Below the pieces are notes generated by a model. That model was not told the DNA's origin. It made no database searches and saw nothing but the letters and a program-made list of their open reading frames with translations. Below are positions 27,042 to 36,608 of a stretch of DNA of 64,000 bases, in pieces; position 1 is the stretch's first letter, and the number at the start of each line of letters is the position of its first letter. The stretch lies in contig NZ_QFBC01000011.1 in NCBI RefSeq assembly GCF_003122325.1, positions 124,001 to 188,000 on the forward strand, written 5' to 3'. This DNA is from Rhizobium album (GTDB taxonomy: Bacteria; Pseudomonadota; Alphaproteobacteria; Rhizobiales; Rhizobiaceae). The position numbers were made by a program, and so were the translations under genes.

Positions 27042-27313
27042 GTATCCGCAAGTCCGCGCATGCCGGACGCCGCGCCGGCCTCGGCGATCGCGTCGTTGAT
27101 CTCCTCGATGGAGAGCTGGGCGCCATTGGTCTTGCCTTTCAGGAAACCCTGCAGCTCATGCCAGGACCCTTGCGGCTGGTCGGCCCTGAGTACGGCGCGG
27201 CCATCGGGAAGAAGGTCGAGCCGGATCTTGTCGCCGGGCTGAATTCCCAGGTGCTTGAGCACATCTTTTCGAAAGGTGACCTGACCCCTTGTCGTGACCG
27301 TCAATGTCGTCAT
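27038..27313 (-). CDS. AbrB/MazE-type antitoxin
   Basis: A 91-aa protein with an N-terminal SpoVT/AbrB swapped-hairpin DNA-binding domain ('TLTVTTRGQVTFRKDVLKHLGIQPGDKIRLDLLPDGRAVLRA') and a C-terminal tail that should bind the PIN toxin ('GAQLSIEEINDAIAEAGAASGMRGLADT'). The ATG at 27313 has GGAG 8 bases upstream, and the longer frame adds 17 residues that include the operator region. Pairing an AbrB-type antitoxin with a PIN toxin is common in rhizobia. It is likely to repress its own operon through the 18-bp dyad upstream. Confidence 0.85.
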   Translation of the reverse strand: MTTLTVTTRGQVTFRKDVLKHLGIQPGDKIRLDLLPDGRAVLRADQPQGSWHELQGFLKGKTNGAQLSIEEINDAIAEAGAASGMRGLADT

Positions 27314-27339
27314 GATCTCGTCTCCAGCTGTCGAACAAG

Positions 27340-27357
27340 TAATGCAAGATTGCATTA
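27340..27357 (-). promoter_or_regulatory. 18-bp perfect dyad upstream of the TA pair
   Basis: TAATGCAA-GA-TTGCATTA is a perfect palindrome with 8-bp arms, 27 bp before the antitoxin start. This is the expected place for an antitoxin autorepression site. Confidence 0.55.
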
Positions 27358-27381
27358 TTTTCAAGGCGAACCCGAACCGCT

Positions 27382-28071
27382 TCAGCTGTCCTGCAGCCTG
27401 TAGCCGACACCTGTTTCCGTCAGGATGTAGCGCGGCTGGTCCGGCGCCTTCTCGATCTTCTGGCGAAGCTGGCGCACGTAGACGCGCAGATATTGCACGT
27501 CGGTCAGGCCGTCCCAGACCTGCTCCAGCAGAAAGCGGTGGGTCAGCACCTTGCCGGCATGCTGCACCAGAACACGCAGGATGTCGTATTCCTTCGGCGA
27601 AAGTTTCACTTCCTTGCCTTCGACCTTGACGATGCGCCGGACGAGATCGACGGAGAGGTCACCGGTCTGGAACACCGGCTTCTCCCCTTGCGTCTGCAAC
27701 CGGTGCCTGAGGGCGACGCGGATGCGGGCGACGAGTTCGTTCATGCCGAAAGGTTTGGTGATGTAGTCGTCGGCGCCGAGTTCCAGGGCCTTGACGATGC
27801 CCGTCTCGTCGGTGCGGCTGGACAGGATGACGATCGGCAGCGTCACGCCTTCCCCCCGCCATCTGGCGAGCAGGTCGTGGCCCGATATGTCCGGCAGGCC
27901 GAGGTCGAGGATCACCAGGTCCGGCTTGTCGTCTGCGAGGAGCTGTATCGCCACCTTGGCATTCATCGCTTCGCTGACGGCGTAGTCCTGTGTCGACAAT
28001 CCGACACGCAGCAGCCTGCGGATCGGCGGTTCGTCGTCGACGATCAGAATGCGGACGGTTGAGTTGGTCAT
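27382..28071 (-). CDS. kdpE: Response regulator KdpE
   Basis: OmpR-type response regulator of 229 aa. The receiver domain has the acidic pair in 'RILIVDDEPPIRR' and the phospho-acceptor Asp56 in 'PDLVILDLGLPDISG'. The C-terminal winged helix includes 'LSPKEYDILRVLVQHAGKVLTHRFLLEQVWDGLTDVQYLRVYVRQLRQKIE', very close to known KdpE proteins. It overlaps kdpD by 4 bp. It activates kdpFABC under K+ limitation. Confidence 0.96.
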   Translation of the reverse strand: MTNSTVRILIVDDEPPIRRLLRVGLSTQDYAVSEAMNAKVAIQLLADDKPDLVILDLGLPDISGHDLLARWRGEGVTLPIVILSSRTDETGIVKALELGADDYITKPFGMNELVARIRVALRHRLQTQGEKPVFQTGDLSVDLVRRIVKVEGKEVKLSPKEYDILRVLVQHAGKVLTHRFLLEQVWDGLTDVQYLRVYVRQLRQKIEKAPDQPRYILTETGVGYRLQDS

Positions 28072-30773
28072 TCCTGATCTCCAAGCACAGGCGGAACCGG
28101 CGGGACCGGCATCCGGATCGTGAAGACGGCGCCTTGATGGTCCGTCCGGTTGCCGGCACGGATCGATCCGCCCATGGCTTCGACGAAGCCGCGGCAGATC
28201 GACAGGCCGAGGCCGGTGCCGGCATGCACATGATCCGTTTTGCGCACCCGGTAGAAGCTGTCGAAGATCCGCTCCAGATCATCGGGCGGAATGCCCGGCC
28301 CCTCGTCGGAAACGGAGAGAAAGACACTGCCGCTCTGCAGCCAGACGCGGATGCCGATCGGCGTCGTCGCCGGCGAATATTTGGCGGCATTGTCGATGAG
28401 ATTGAACAGGACCTGCTCGAAAAGAACCGGATCGACTTTCAGCATCGGCAGGTCGGAGGGTATGGCGAGGTCCATCCGGTGTCCGCCGGTAATTTTTGCG
28501 GCGCGTGCCAGTGCCGTCCCGACGATGTCGCCGACGAAGTGGAGACCATAGTTCGGTTCCATGGCGCCGGAGCCGATGCGCGTCATGTCCAGCAGGTTCG
28601 AAATGAAACGGTTCAGCCGCTCGGACTCCTCGATGATCGTCGACAGCAGGTCGTTGCGGGCATCGACGGGAATGTCGTCGGCAAAATCCTTCAGCGTGCC
28701 GGCGGAACCCATGATGGCGGCGAGCGGTGTTTTCAGGTCATGCGAGATCGAGGTCAGAAGCGCGGTGCGCAGGCGGTCCGTCTCGGCGGTGAGTTTTGCC
28801 TTTTCCACGTCGGAGACGAGCTGGATACGCTCGATCGCCAGGGCAGCCTGGTCCGCCAGCGCCGTGAAGAGGCGCTGCTGTTCCGGCGTCAGCAGCGGAC
28901 CCTGCTTGTCGTTGGAGAGCCCGACGACGCCGATGGCGCCGCTGCCGGTGCGCAGGGGCAGATAGAGGCGAGCGGCACCGGGTAGCGTGTCCGCCCCGCG
29001 CCCGGCCGGTCGGTTGTGATCCCACGCCCAATGGGCAGCGGCGATATCGGCATTCGCAAGCGTATCGTCCGGCGGATAACCGGCCTTGACAGCGATGGTA
29101 TCGCCTTCCGGCAGCAGGATGACGACCTTGACCTTCAGCATCGAGGCGATATGGAATGCCGTCGCCCACAACACGTCGTCCATCGTGCCGGTGCCGGCCA
29201 GCTTTTTCGAGAAAAGATAAAGATCTTCGGTGGTCCGTGCCCTGGCGCGCGCCGCCGCCGCCTGCCGCTGTACCGCCGCCGTCAGGTTGGAAGCGACCAG
29301 TGCGACGCCGAGGTAGAAGAGCAGCGCCACGAGGCTTTCCGCATCGCGGACGGTGAGCGTGTAGCGCGGCTCCAGGAAGAAGAAGTTGAAGGAGAAGGCG
29401 CCGAGCAGCGAGGCGAACAAGGCCGGTCCCAGTCCGCCGCGCACGGCGGCGGCCAGCACGGCCATGAGAAACACCAGCGCCAGGTTGCGGACATCGAGCG
29501 CCTGGTCGAGAACGACACCGGCGACGATCGCCAGCCCGACGAAGGCGAGGCTCTTGAGATAGGGCAGCAAACGCTGCCGCGGCGGCCCGGCCGCCGGTCT
29601 TACGCTTTGACGCGGATCCTGGTCCTTGCTGTGGCCGGAAATGACGTGGACGCTGATATCGCCGGCATGGTCGATAAGCTCATGCGTCAGCGACCGCTGC
29701 AACAGCCGCCGCCACCACGATCTCCTGGGACGCCCGATGATGACATGGGTGAAATTGTTGGCGTTGGCGTAGGTGATGATCTCGCGGGTCAGGTCGAGCG
29801 CCGGCAGCGTCACGGTTTCGCCGCCGAGCTGCTGGGCGAGCCGCATGCTGTCGGCCAGCCGGTCCTTGTCGGCTTCGGAGAGCTGCAGCGAGCGTGGCGT
29901 ATCCAGGTGCAGGGCGGTCCAGGGCGCCCGCAGCCGATCCGCCTGCCGGCGGGCATAGCGCACCAGCGCGGCGCCGTTCGGGCCATGATCGAGGCACAGC
30001 AGCACCCGGTCTCCGGCAGCCCACGGCCCGGCGATGGCATGCGATTGCATGTGATTGAGCAGTTGCTCGTCGACCCGCTGGGCGGTGCGCCGGAGGGCAA
30101 GCTCCCGGAGCGCCGTCAGGTTTCCGCGGGAAAAATAGTTCTCGATTGCCCGCTTGGCCGTCCGCGGCATGTAGACCTTGCCGTCCTGAAGCCGCTTGAT
30201 CAGGTCGTCGGGGGTTATGTCGATGATCTCGACGTCGTCGGCGCGGTCGATGATCGAATCCGGCACCGTTTCGCGCACGCGGATGCGGGTGATCTGCGCC
30301 ACGACGTCGTTGAGGCTCTCGACGTGCTGGATGTTCAGCGTCGTATAGACGTCGATCCCATGGTCGAGGATTTCCTGCACGTCCATGAACCGTTTGGGAT
30401 GGCGGCTGCCGGCGGCATTGGTATGCGCCAGTTCGTCGACCAGCACCAGCGCCGGGCGGCGCTGCAGGATGGCGTCGAGGTCCATCTCGTCGAGAGAATG
30501 ACCATGGTAATCGATCATCTTGCGCGGGATGATCTCGAAGCCGTCCGTCAGCGCTTCCGTTTCCCGGCGCCCGTGCGTTTCGACGACGCCGATCACCACG
30601 TCGATGCCGTCCGCCAGCCGCGCCCGGCCGGACATCAGCATCTCGTAGGTCTTGCCGACACCCGGTGCCGCGCCGAGAAAAATCTTCAGCCTGCCGCTCG
30701 TTTCGCGCTCGGCGTTTTCGAGAAGGGCATCGGGGGACGGCCGGCTGTTTGTCTCTCTGCTGTCGTCAGGCAT
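28068..30773 (-). CDS. kdpD: Sensor histidine kinase KdpD
   Basis: A 901-aa kinase with the full KdpD architecture. The N-terminal KdpD domain carries a Walker A-like GAAPGVGKTYEML near residue 33-45. A Usp-like domain follows (about 250-370), then four membrane spans of the DUF4118 type (about 400-500), a GAF domain (about 520-650), HisKA with phospho-acceptor His678 in 'SHDLKTPLAA', and an ATPase domain with 'NLIDNAAKYSP' and 'GTGLGLSICRG'. It senses K+ limitation and osmotic or ionic state and phosphorylates KdpE. It starts 60 bp after kdpC. Confidence 0.96.
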   Translation of the reverse strand: MPDDSRETNSRPSPDALLENAERETSGRLKIFLGAAPGVGKTYEMLMSGRARLADGIDVVIGVVETHGRRETEALTDGFEIIPRKMIDYHGHSLDEMDLDAILQRRPALVLVDELAHTNAAGSRHPKRFMDVQEILDHGIDVYTTLNIQHVESLNDVVAQITRIRVRETVPDSIIDRADDVEIIDITPDDLIKRLQDGKVYMPRTAKRAIENYFSRGNLTALRELALRRTAQRVDEQLLNHMQSHAIAGPWAAGDRVLLCLDHGPNGAALVRYARRQADRLRAPWTALHLDTPRSLQLSEADKDRLADSMRLAQQLGGETVTLPALDLTREIITYANANNFTHVIIGRPRRSWWRRLLQRSLTHELIDHAGDISVHVISGHSKDQDPRQSVRPAAGPPRQRLLPYLKSLAFVGLAIVAGVVLDQALDVRNLALVFLMAVLAAAVRGGLGPALFASLLGAFSFNFFFLEPRYTLTVRDAESLVALLFYLGVALVASNLTAAVQRQAAAARARARTTEDLYLFSKKLAGTGTMDDVLWATAFHIASMLKVKVVILLPEGDTIAVKAGYPPDDTLANADIAAAHWAWDHNRPAGRGADTLPGAARLYLPLRTGSGAIGVVGLSNDKQGPLLTPEQQRLFTALADQAALAIERIQLVSDVEKAKLTAETDRLRTALLTSISHDLKTPLAAIMGSAGTLKDFADDIPVDARNDLLSTIIEESERLNRFISNLLDMTRIGSGAMEPNYGLHFVGDIVGTALARAAKITGGHRMDLAIPSDLPMLKVDPVLFEQVLFNLIDNAAKYSPATTPIGIRVWLQSGSVFLSVSDEGPGIPPDDLERIFDSFYRVRKTDHVHAGTGLGLSICRGFVEAMGGSIRAGNRTDHQGAVFTIRMPVPPVPPVLGDQE

Positions 30774-30833
30774 CGCAAGCGCCTACAAGAGGGGGTGCCA
30801 TGGCTTCCGTGTGGAACCATAGGTCATTTCGGT

Positions 30834-31400
30834 TCACGAACGCGGCGCGTCAAGGGCCATGTTGATGGCGAGCACGTTGACCACGGGTTCGCCGAGGAAG
30901 CCGAGCTCGCGGGCCTCGACATGCCGGTCGACAAGGGCGCGGACCGCTGCCTCATCCATGCCCCGCGCCTTGGCGACGCGGGCGACCTGGAAATAGGCGG
31001 CGTCCGGCGAGATATGCGGATCGAGGCCGCTGCCCGATGCCGTCACCAGGTCGACCGGAACCGTGGCATTCGGATTGTTCGCCCTGGCGGCCTCGTAGTC
31101 GCTCCTGACGCGGTCGATCAGCTTCCGGCTGGTCGGGCCGAGGTTGGAACCGGACGAGGCGGCCGCATTGTAGCCGTCGCCGGCTGCCGAGGGGCGGCCG
31201 TGGAAATACCGGTCGCCGGTGAAGACCTGGCCGATGAGGCTTGAGCCGACCACCTGCCCGTCCTTTTCCACCAGGCTGCCATTGGCCTGCGCCGGCAGAA
31301 GCGCCTGGGCGATTCCGGTCATGCCCAGAGGATAGATGAGGCCGGTGATCGCCGTCGTGGCGAGGAGCAGGACGATGGCGGGGCGAAGTTGCTTGAGCAT
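30834..31400 (-). CDS. kdpC: K+-transporting ATPase subunit C
   Basis: A 188-aa subunit with one N-terminal membrane span and a periplasmic domain. Conserved text includes '[38 protein letters not shown]', '[27 protein letters not shown]', '[29 protein letters not shown]' and the terminal '[14 protein letters not shown]'. AAGGAG precedes the start, and kdpB ends 12 bp upstream. It stabilises the KdpFABC complex. Confidence 0.96.
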   Translation of the reverse strand: MLKQLRPAIVLLLATTAITGLIYPLGMTGIAQALLPAQANGSLVEKDGQVVGSSLIGQVFTGDRYFHGRPSAAGDGYNAAASSGSNLGPTSRKLIDRVRSDYEAARANNPNATVPVDLVTASGSGLDPHISPDAAYFQVARVAKARGMDEAAVRALVDRHVEARELGFLGEPVVNVLAINMALDAPRS

Positions 31401-31412
31401 TGTTTCTACTCC

Positions 31413-33500
31413 TTATGCGAGGCCGAGCGTCGTGATGACGACGTCGATCGCCTTGATGCCGATGAAGGGAACGATGATGCCGCCGAGGCCGTAGACGAGC
31501 AGGTTGCGCGACAGGAGCGCACCGGCGCCGACGGCCCGGTATTTCACGCCTTTGAGCGACAGCGGGATCAGCGCGATGATGATCAGCGCGTTGAAGATGA
31601 TCGCCGAGAGGATGGCGCTTTCCGGCGTGGCGAGACCCATGATGTTGAGCACGCCGAGCTGCGGATAGAAGGCCAGGAACATCGCCGGGATGATGGCGAA
31701 ATATTTGGCGATGTCGTTGGCGATCGAAAAGGTCGTCAGCGCGCCGCGGGTCATCAACAGTTGCTTGCCGATCTCGACGATCTCGATGAGTTTCGTCGGG
31801 TCCGAATCGAGGTCGACCATGTTGCCGGCTTCGCGGGCGGCCACGGTGCCGGTGTTCATGGCGACGCCGACATCGGCCTGGGCGAGTGCCGGCGCGTCGT
31901 TGGTGCCGTCGCCGCACATGGCGACGAGCTTGCCCTTGGCCTGTTCCTCGCGGATCAGCTGCAGCTTGTTTTCCGGTGTCGCCTGGGCGAGGAAATCGTC
32001 GACACCCGCCTCGGCGGCGATGGCGGCGGCCGTCATCGGGTTGTCGCCGGTGATCATCACGGTGCGGATGCCCATGCGGCGCAACTCGGCGAAGCGTTCG
32101 CGAATGCCGCCCTTGACGATATCCTTCAACTGGATGACGCCGAGCAGCTTGTCGTCACGGGCGACGGCGAGCGGCGTGCCGCCGGCCTTGGCGATGTCTT
32201 CGGCAATGCCGCGCAGTTCGCGGATCTCTTCGGTTTCGGCTTTCTGCGCCACGGCGACGTTGCCCGCGGCGGGCATCGGGTCGCCGCTGACATAAGCGAG
32301 GATGGCATCGACCGCGCCCTTGCGGATGGAGGAGCCATCGAGATCGACGCCGCTCATGCGGGTCTGGGCGGTAAACGGCACGAAGCTCGCCTGCAGGCTC
32401 TGCATGTCGCGGGCGCGGATGCCGTATTTTTCCTTGGCCAGCACGACGACGGAGCGGCCTTCCGGCGTCTCGTCGGCGAGCGAAGCAAGCTGGGCGGCAT
32501 CGGCGAGGTCCTGCGCGGTCACGCCGCGCGCCGGGCGGAATTCCGTCGCCTGGCGGTTGCCGAGCGTGATCGTGCCGGTCTTGTCGAGCAGCAGCGTGTC
32601 GACGTCGCCGGCGGCTTCCACCGCGCGGCCGGACATGGCGAGCACGTTGAAGCGCACGAGGCGGTCCATGCCGGCGATACCGATGGCCGACAGCAGCGCA
32701 CCGATCGTCGTCGGGATGAGCGTCACGAACAGGGCGACGAGCACGATGATCGGGATCGAGCCGCCGGCATAGGCGGCAAAGCTCGGGATCGTCGCCGTGG
32801 CGAGCACGAAGATCAGCGTCATGCCGGCAAGCAGGATGTTCAGCGCGATCTCGTTCGGCGTCTTCTGGCGTTCCGCCCCTTCGACGAGCGAAATCATGCG
32901 ATCGAGGAAGGTGGAGCCGGCTGCGGCGGTGATGCGCACGCGGATCCAGTCGGACAACACCTGCGTACCGCCGGTGACGGCCGAGCGGTCGCCACCGGAT
33001 TCGCGGATCACCGGGGCGGATTCACCTGTTATCGCCGCTTCGTTGACGGAGGCGACACCCTCGATCACCTCGCCGTCGGAGGGGATGATCTCGCCGGCCT
33101 CGACGAGGACGACGTCGTTGACCTTGAGGCTGGTGCCCGGCACCATCTTGTACTGGCTGCGGTCCGTGCCGGCCAGAAGCTTGGCCTGGGTTTCGGTGCG
33201 TGTCTTGCGCAGCGAATCCGCCTGGGCCTTGCCGCGGCCTTCAGCGACGGCCTCGGCGAAATTGGCGAAGAGTACGGTGAACCACAGCCAGATGTTGATC
33301 TGCAGGGAGAAGCCGAGATTGCCGCTGCCGGCCACCAGGTCGCGAATGAAGAGCACGGTCGTCAGGACCGAGACCGTCGCCACGACGAACATGACGGGGT
33401 TGCGGGCAAGCGTGCGGGGATTGAGCTTGGTGAAAGCTGCACCCACGGCCGGGATGAGAATGCGAGAATCCAGGATGCTCGCAGATTTTAACTGGCTCAT
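31413..33500 (-). CDS. kdpB: K+-transporting ATPase subunit B (P-type)
   Basis: Catalytic P-type ATPase subunit, 695 aa. The phosphorylated Asp306 lies in [13 protein letters not shown]. The TGES actuator motif is at about 158-161, the ATP-site segment is near '[17 protein letters not shown]', and the hinge is [18 protein letters not shown]. The serine in the [11 protein letters not shown] segment matches the region where KdpFABC is known to be inhibited by phosphorylation. GGAG lies upstream of the ATG. A 49-aa ORF separates it from kdpA, which is not the textbook order. Confidence 0.96.
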   Translation of the reverse strand: MSQLKSASILDSRILIPAVGAAFTKLNPRTLARNPVMFVVATVSVLTTVLFIRDLVAGSGNLGFSLQINIWLWFTVLFANFAEAVAEGRGKAQADSLRKTRTETQAKLLAGTDRSQYKMVPGTSLKVNDVVLVEAGEIIPSDGEVIEGVASVNEAAITGESAPVIRESGGDRSAVTGGTQVLSDWIRVRITAAAGSTFLDRMISLVEGAERQKTPNEIALNILLAGMTLIFVLATATIPSFAAYAGGSIPIIVLVALFVTLIPTTIGALLSAIGIAGMDRLVRFNVLAMSGRAVEAAGDVDTLLLDKTGTITLGNRQATEFRPARGVTAQDLADAAQLASLADETPEGRSVVVLAKEKYGIRARDMQSLQASFVPFTAQTRMSGVDLDGSSIRKGAVDAILAYVSGDPMPAAGNVAVAQKAETEEIRELRGIAEDIAKAGGTPLAVARDDKLLGVIQLKDIVKGGIRERFAELRRMGIRTVMITGDNPMTAAAIAAEAGVDDFLAQATPENKLQLIREEQAKGKLVAMCGDGTNDAPALAQADVGVAMNTGTVAAREAGNMVDLDSDPTKLIEIVEIGKQLLMTRGALTTFSIANDIAKYFAIIPAMFLAFYPQLGVLNIMGLATPESAILSAIIFNALIIIALIPLSLKGVKYRAVGAGALLSRNLLVYGLGGIIVPFIGIKAIDVVITTLGLA

Positions 33501-33542
33501 AAGAAGCTCCAGTGGTGAAAGAGAGGGCGACCGGTTGGCCGA

Positions 33543-33692
33543 TCAGCCCAGAATGATCTTGATTGCGCCAAGGACAGCCAGCATGGCGACCATGGCGAGA
33601 AGGATGATGGTCGAGGCATGCAGCCTGCCGGCTGTTGCGCCCCGGTTACCCGGAGCGCCTGAACGAGCCTGTCGAAACCTGTTGTCGCGCAT
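33543..33692 (-). CDS. Small single-span membrane protein between kdpA and kdpB
   Basis: A 49-aa ORF read codon by codon. It has an Arg/Gly-rich N-terminus (residues 1-25) and one hydrophobic span (about 28-48, 'STIILLAMVAMLAVLGAIKIIL'). GAGGTGG sits 5 bases before the ATG, and the ORF begins 8 bp after the kdpA stop and ends 42 bp before kdpB. The frame fills the gap neatly and looks translated. I do not recognise the family. It could be an extra small Kdp subunit or regulator, comparable in size to KdpF. Confidence 0.65.
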   Translation of the reverse strand: MRDNRFRQARSGAPGNRGATAGRLHASTIILLAMVAMLAVLGAIKIILG

Positions 33693-33700
33693 GGTCCACC

Positions 33701-35404
33701 TCAAAACGTCTGGCCGGCGATCATCACCAGATGCTCGACGACGGGGCCGAGGGCGAGTGCCGGCATGAAGGTGAGGCCGCCGACGATCAGGATCGTGCCG
33801 ACGAGCAGGCCGACGAACAGCGGACCGTCGGTGGGGAACGTGCCCGCCGAGGCCGGAACCGTCTTCTTGGCGACCAGCGAGCCGGCGATGGCGAGTGCCG
33901 GGATGATGACCAGGAAGCGACCCATCAGCATGGCGAGGCCGAGCGTGACGTTGTACCAGGGCGTATTGCCGGTCAGGCCACCGAAGGCCGAGCCGTTGTT
34001 GGCGGCCGCCGAGGTGTAGGCGTAGAGGATCTCGGAGAAACCGTGCGGACCGGCGGTGCCGATGGAGGCGACCGCAGACGGCAGCACGGTGGCAACCGCC
34101 GTGAAGATCAGCATGGCGAGCGGCAGGCAGAGGATGGCGAGGATAGCCATCTTCATCTCTTTCGCCTCGATCTTCTTGCCGAGATATTCCGGTGTGCGGC
34201 CGACCATCAGGCCGGCCACGAAGACGGCGACGATGATGAACAGCACGATGCCGTAGAAACCGGCGCCGACGCCGCCGATGATGACCTCGCCGAGCTGCAT
34301 GTTGATCAGCGGAATAAGGCCACCGAGCGCCGTGAAGCTGCCATGCATGGCGTTGACGGCGCCGCAGGAGGCAGCCGTGGTGACGATGGCGAAGAGGGCC
34401 GACGCCGAGATGCCGAAGCGGACTTCCTTACCTTCCATGTTGCCGCCTTCGAGGCCGAAGGCATGCATCAACGGGTTGCCGGCGGCTTCCGCCCAGTAGG
34501 TGACGGCGACGCCGGCGACGAACAGGAAACCCATCGCGGCGAGGACCGCCCAGCCCTGACGCTGGTTGCCGACCATGCGGCCGAAGACGTTGGTGAAGGC
34601 TGCGCCGATGGCGAAGATCGATACCATCTGGATCAAGTTGGAGATCGCATCCGGATTTTCGAACGGATGGGCGGAGTTGGCGTTGAAGAAGCCGCCGCCA
34701 TTGGTGCCGAGCATCTTGATGGCGAGCTGCGAGGCGACGGGGCCGACCGCGATCGTCTGCCGGGCGCCTTCCAGCGTCGTCGCCTCGATAGAGGCACTGA
34801 GCGTCTGCGGCACGCCGAGCCAGACATAGACCAGCGTCAGCACGATGCAGGCGGGCAGCAGCACGTAGAGCGTGGCGCGGGTCATGTCGACCCAGAAATT
34901 GCCGATCGCCTTGCCGGAGGCGCGCGAAAAGGCGCGGATGAGGGCCACGGCGATCGCCATGCCGGTGGCGGCAGACAGGAAGTTCTGCACCGTCAGCCCG
35001 GCCATCTGGCTGAGATAGGATAGGGTGCTTTCGCCGCCGTAATTCTGCCAGTTGGTGTTGGCGACGAAGCTTGCCGCGGTGTTGAAGGAAAGCTCGGGGC
35101 CGACGGCGGCCATGCCGGCCGGATTGAGTGGCAGGATGTCCTGGAACCGGAGCAGGGCATAGAGGAGAAGCATGCCGAACAGGTTGAACAGCAGCAGCGC
35201 GAAGGCATAGGACGTCCAGTGCTGCTCTTCCCGTTCACTGGTGCCGGCAACGGCATACAGTCCTCGTTCGATGGGAACGAGAAGCGGAGACAGAAAGGTG
35301 CGCTCGCCGGAAAAGACGCGCGTCATATAGGCGCCGAGCGGCTTGACGAGCACGAGGACGATCCCGCAGAAAACCAGGATCTGAAGCCATCCGTTAAGGG
35401 TCAT
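33701..35404 (-). CDS. kdpA: K+-transporting ATPase subunit A
   Basis: The K+-channel-like subunit, 567 aa with about ten membrane spans. Conserved stretches include '[30 protein letters not shown]', '[38 protein letters not shown]', '[17 protein letters not shown]' (selectivity loop) and '[42 protein letters not shown]'. It starts 33 bp after kdpF with a weak ribosome site, so coupling to kdpF is likely. Confidence 0.96.
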   Translation of the reverse strand: MTLNGWLQILVFCGIVLVLVKPLGAYMTRVFSGERTFLSPLLVPIERGLYAVAGTSEREEQHWTSYAFALLLFNLFGMLLLYALLRFQDILPLNPAGMAAVGPELSFNTAASFVANTNWQNYGGESTLSYLSQMAGLTVQNFLSAATGMAIAVALIRAFSRASGKAIGNFWVDMTRATLYVLLPACIVLTLVYVWLGVPQTLSASIEATTLEGARQTIAVGPVASQLAIKMLGTNGGGFFNANSAHPFENPDAISNLIQMVSIFAIGAAFTNVFGRMVGNQRQGWAVLAAMGFLFVAGVAVTYWAEAAGNPLMHAFGLEGGNMEGKEVRFGISASALFAIVTTAASCGAVNAMHGSFTALGGLIPLINMQLGEVIIGGVGAGFYGIVLFIIVAVFVAGLMVGRTPEYLGKKIEAKEMKMAILAILCLPLAMLIFTAVATVLPSAVASIGTAGPHGFSEILYAYTSAAANNGSAFGGLTGNTPWYNVTLGLAMLMGRFLVIIPALAIAGSLVAKKTVPASAGTFPTDGPLFVGLLVGTILIVGGLTFMPALALGPVVEHLVMIAGQTF

Positions 35405-35437
35405 GAGTTCAAACTTTCGATATCCGTCGTTTCGATG

Positions 35438-35527
35438 TCAGAAACGGTCGGGGCGAACGAGCGCATAGGTCAGGTAGAGGGCGAGCAGCACGGTGACGGC
35501 TCCGCTCAGGAGATAATCGAAGATCAT
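35438..35527 (-). CDS. kdpF: K+-transporting ATPase subunit F
   Basis: A 29-aa hydrophobic peptide, MIFDYLLSGAVTVLLALYLT plus the short polar tail YALVRPDRF. This is the typical KdpF pattern of one span ending in L-x-R/K-P-x-x-F. GGAGG lies 7 bases before the ATG. KdpF stabilises the KdpABC complex in the membrane. Confidence 0.92.
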   Translation of the reverse strand: MIFDYLLSGAVTVLLALYLTYALVRPDRF

Positions 35528-35540
35528 CGCAGGCCTCCGC

Positions 35541-35624
35541 TCACAGCCGGTCGCACAGGCGTGCATAGGCAAGGCACAGCGCAAAGAATGCCGCCGTCGT
35601 GGCAAGTAGAATGATATCCATCAT
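35541..35624 (-). CDS. Small membrane ORF upstream of kdpF
   Basis: A 27-aa ORF (MMDIILLATTAAFFALCLAY followed by ARLCDRL) with one hydrophobic span and a charged end. It starts at a tandem ATGATG with GGGAG upstream and ends 13 bp before kdpF. Similar very short peptides ending in a C-(D/E)-R-L-like tail occur upstream of kdpF in other proteobacteria, from memory. It is probably a genuine member of the kdp operon. Confidence 0.6.
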   Translation of the reverse strand: MMDIILLATTAAFFALCLAYARLCDRL

Positions 35625-35819
35625 TGATTTGACTCCCTGGGTTTCCTGGAGTCAGACAAGAGGAAAGGTGCCGTTCGGAAGAAACGGCGCTTTTCGTTCT
35701 TTCTGGCTTGGAGACGGCTTTTGCCGTATCTCGAGACAGAGAATGCGCCCAAACCGCATATAGGTTCGAGTGAGCGTCAGGAGGAAAGATATAAGAATCC
35801 TATAGGAATTCCGGCGGAG
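35625..35819. promoter_or_regulatory. kdp promoter region with two small hairpins
   Basis: A non-coding stretch between the DeoR-family gene and the first kdp ORF, both on the minus strand. It holds GCCGTT/AACGGC (35670-35688) and ACGGC-TTTT-GCCGT (about 35713-35726). One may end the DeoR transcript. The kdp promoter and the KdpE site should be here, but I could not define them by eye. Confidence 0.4.
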
Positions 35820-36608
35820 TCAGACGAGTTCCAGCCGCGCGCGGGCTTGGCGCATCTGCGTCAGGATTTCCGGCGAGACATTACGCGAGATCAGCACGAC
35901 GTCGAAGGCGGCGACGTCGGCCACATAGTTCAGCGCCGAGAAATGGAACTTGCTCTCGTCGACCAGCAGGATCTTCTTGCGGGCAATCGCCATCATCGAC
36001 TGCTTGGTGCGCACCACTTCTTCGTCCTGCGTATAAAGGGAACCGCCCTGGATGGTGGTGGTCGACAGGAGCGCAACATCGACGTGGAAGGTCTTGATCA
36101 TGTTTTCGCAGGCCAGGCCGAAGAAGCCGTTGTAACGGCGGTGGAACTTGCCGCCGAGACCGATCAGTTCGACATCCGTCGTCTCCCGCAGCCGCTCCAT
36201 CACCGGCAGGGCATTGGTGATCACCGTCACCGGCGTCACCTGCTCGATGAAGTCGCAGACGTGGAAGGTGGTGGAACTGTCGTCCCAGATGACGGCGTTG
36301 CCGGGCTCGACGTGATTGACGGCCGCCCGCGCCAGCCGCCGCTTTTCATCGACATGCTGGCGGGCGCGGTAGATATAGTTGCTCTCGACCAGCATCGACT
36401 TTTCCGCCGAGACCGCACCGCGGATGCGCCGCACCAGGCCCTGGTCCTGCAGGTCGTTCAGGTCGCGGTGGATGGTCATCAGGCTGACATCCATCGCCTG
36501 CGCCAGGTCCTTGATCTGGGCGGTGCCGGTTTCGAGCAGCAGCCGCATGATCTCCGACCGCCGCCGCTCCGTCTTCGAGCTTCCCAATCCGTCGTCCTGC
36601 AGATCCAT
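35820..36608 (-). CDS. DeoR-family transcriptional regulator
   Basis: A 262-aa repressor-type regulator. The N-terminal HTH reads 'RRRSEIMRLLLETGTAQIKDLAQAMDVSLMTIHRDLNDLQDQGLVRRIRGAVSAE'. The C-terminal sensor domain has 'VIWDDSSTTFHVCDFI', 'ITNALPVMERL', 'LIGLGGKFHRRYNGFFG' and 'KKILLVDESKF', typical of regulators that bind sugar phosphates. AGGAAGGA precedes the ATG at 36608, and a longer start at 36638 has no ribosome site. It is divergent from the ABC-DhaKL-LsrF operon and very probably controls it. Confidence 0.9.
   Translation of the reverse strand: MDLQDDGLGSSKTERRRSEIMRLLLETGTAQIKDLAQAMDVSLMTIHRDLNDLQDQGLVRRIRGAVSAEKSMLVESNYIYRARQHVDEKRRLARAAVNHVEPGNAVIWDDSSTTFHVCDFIEQVTPVTVITNALPVMERLRETTDVELIGLGGKFHRRYNGFFGLACENMIKTFHVDVALLSTTTIQGGSLYTQDEEVVRTKQSMMAIARKKILLVDESKFHFSALNYVADVAAFDVVLISRNVSPEILTQMRQARARLELV

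Noticed and set aside
29016-31244. Open frame of 742 codons on the + strand
   Set aside because: It is antisense to kdpD and kdpC, has no recognisable domain and the His/Arg/Gln-rich composition expected of a shadow frame in GC-rich DNA.
31389-33491. Open frame of 700 codons on the + strand
   Set aside because: Exactly antisense to kdpB, which is unmistakable. The translated text is low-complexity and Gly/Asp/His-rich.
35401-35440. GGATATC next to kdpA as a further Rrf2 site
   Set aside because: It lacks the second half-site and the 15-bp palindrome, so it is probably chance.
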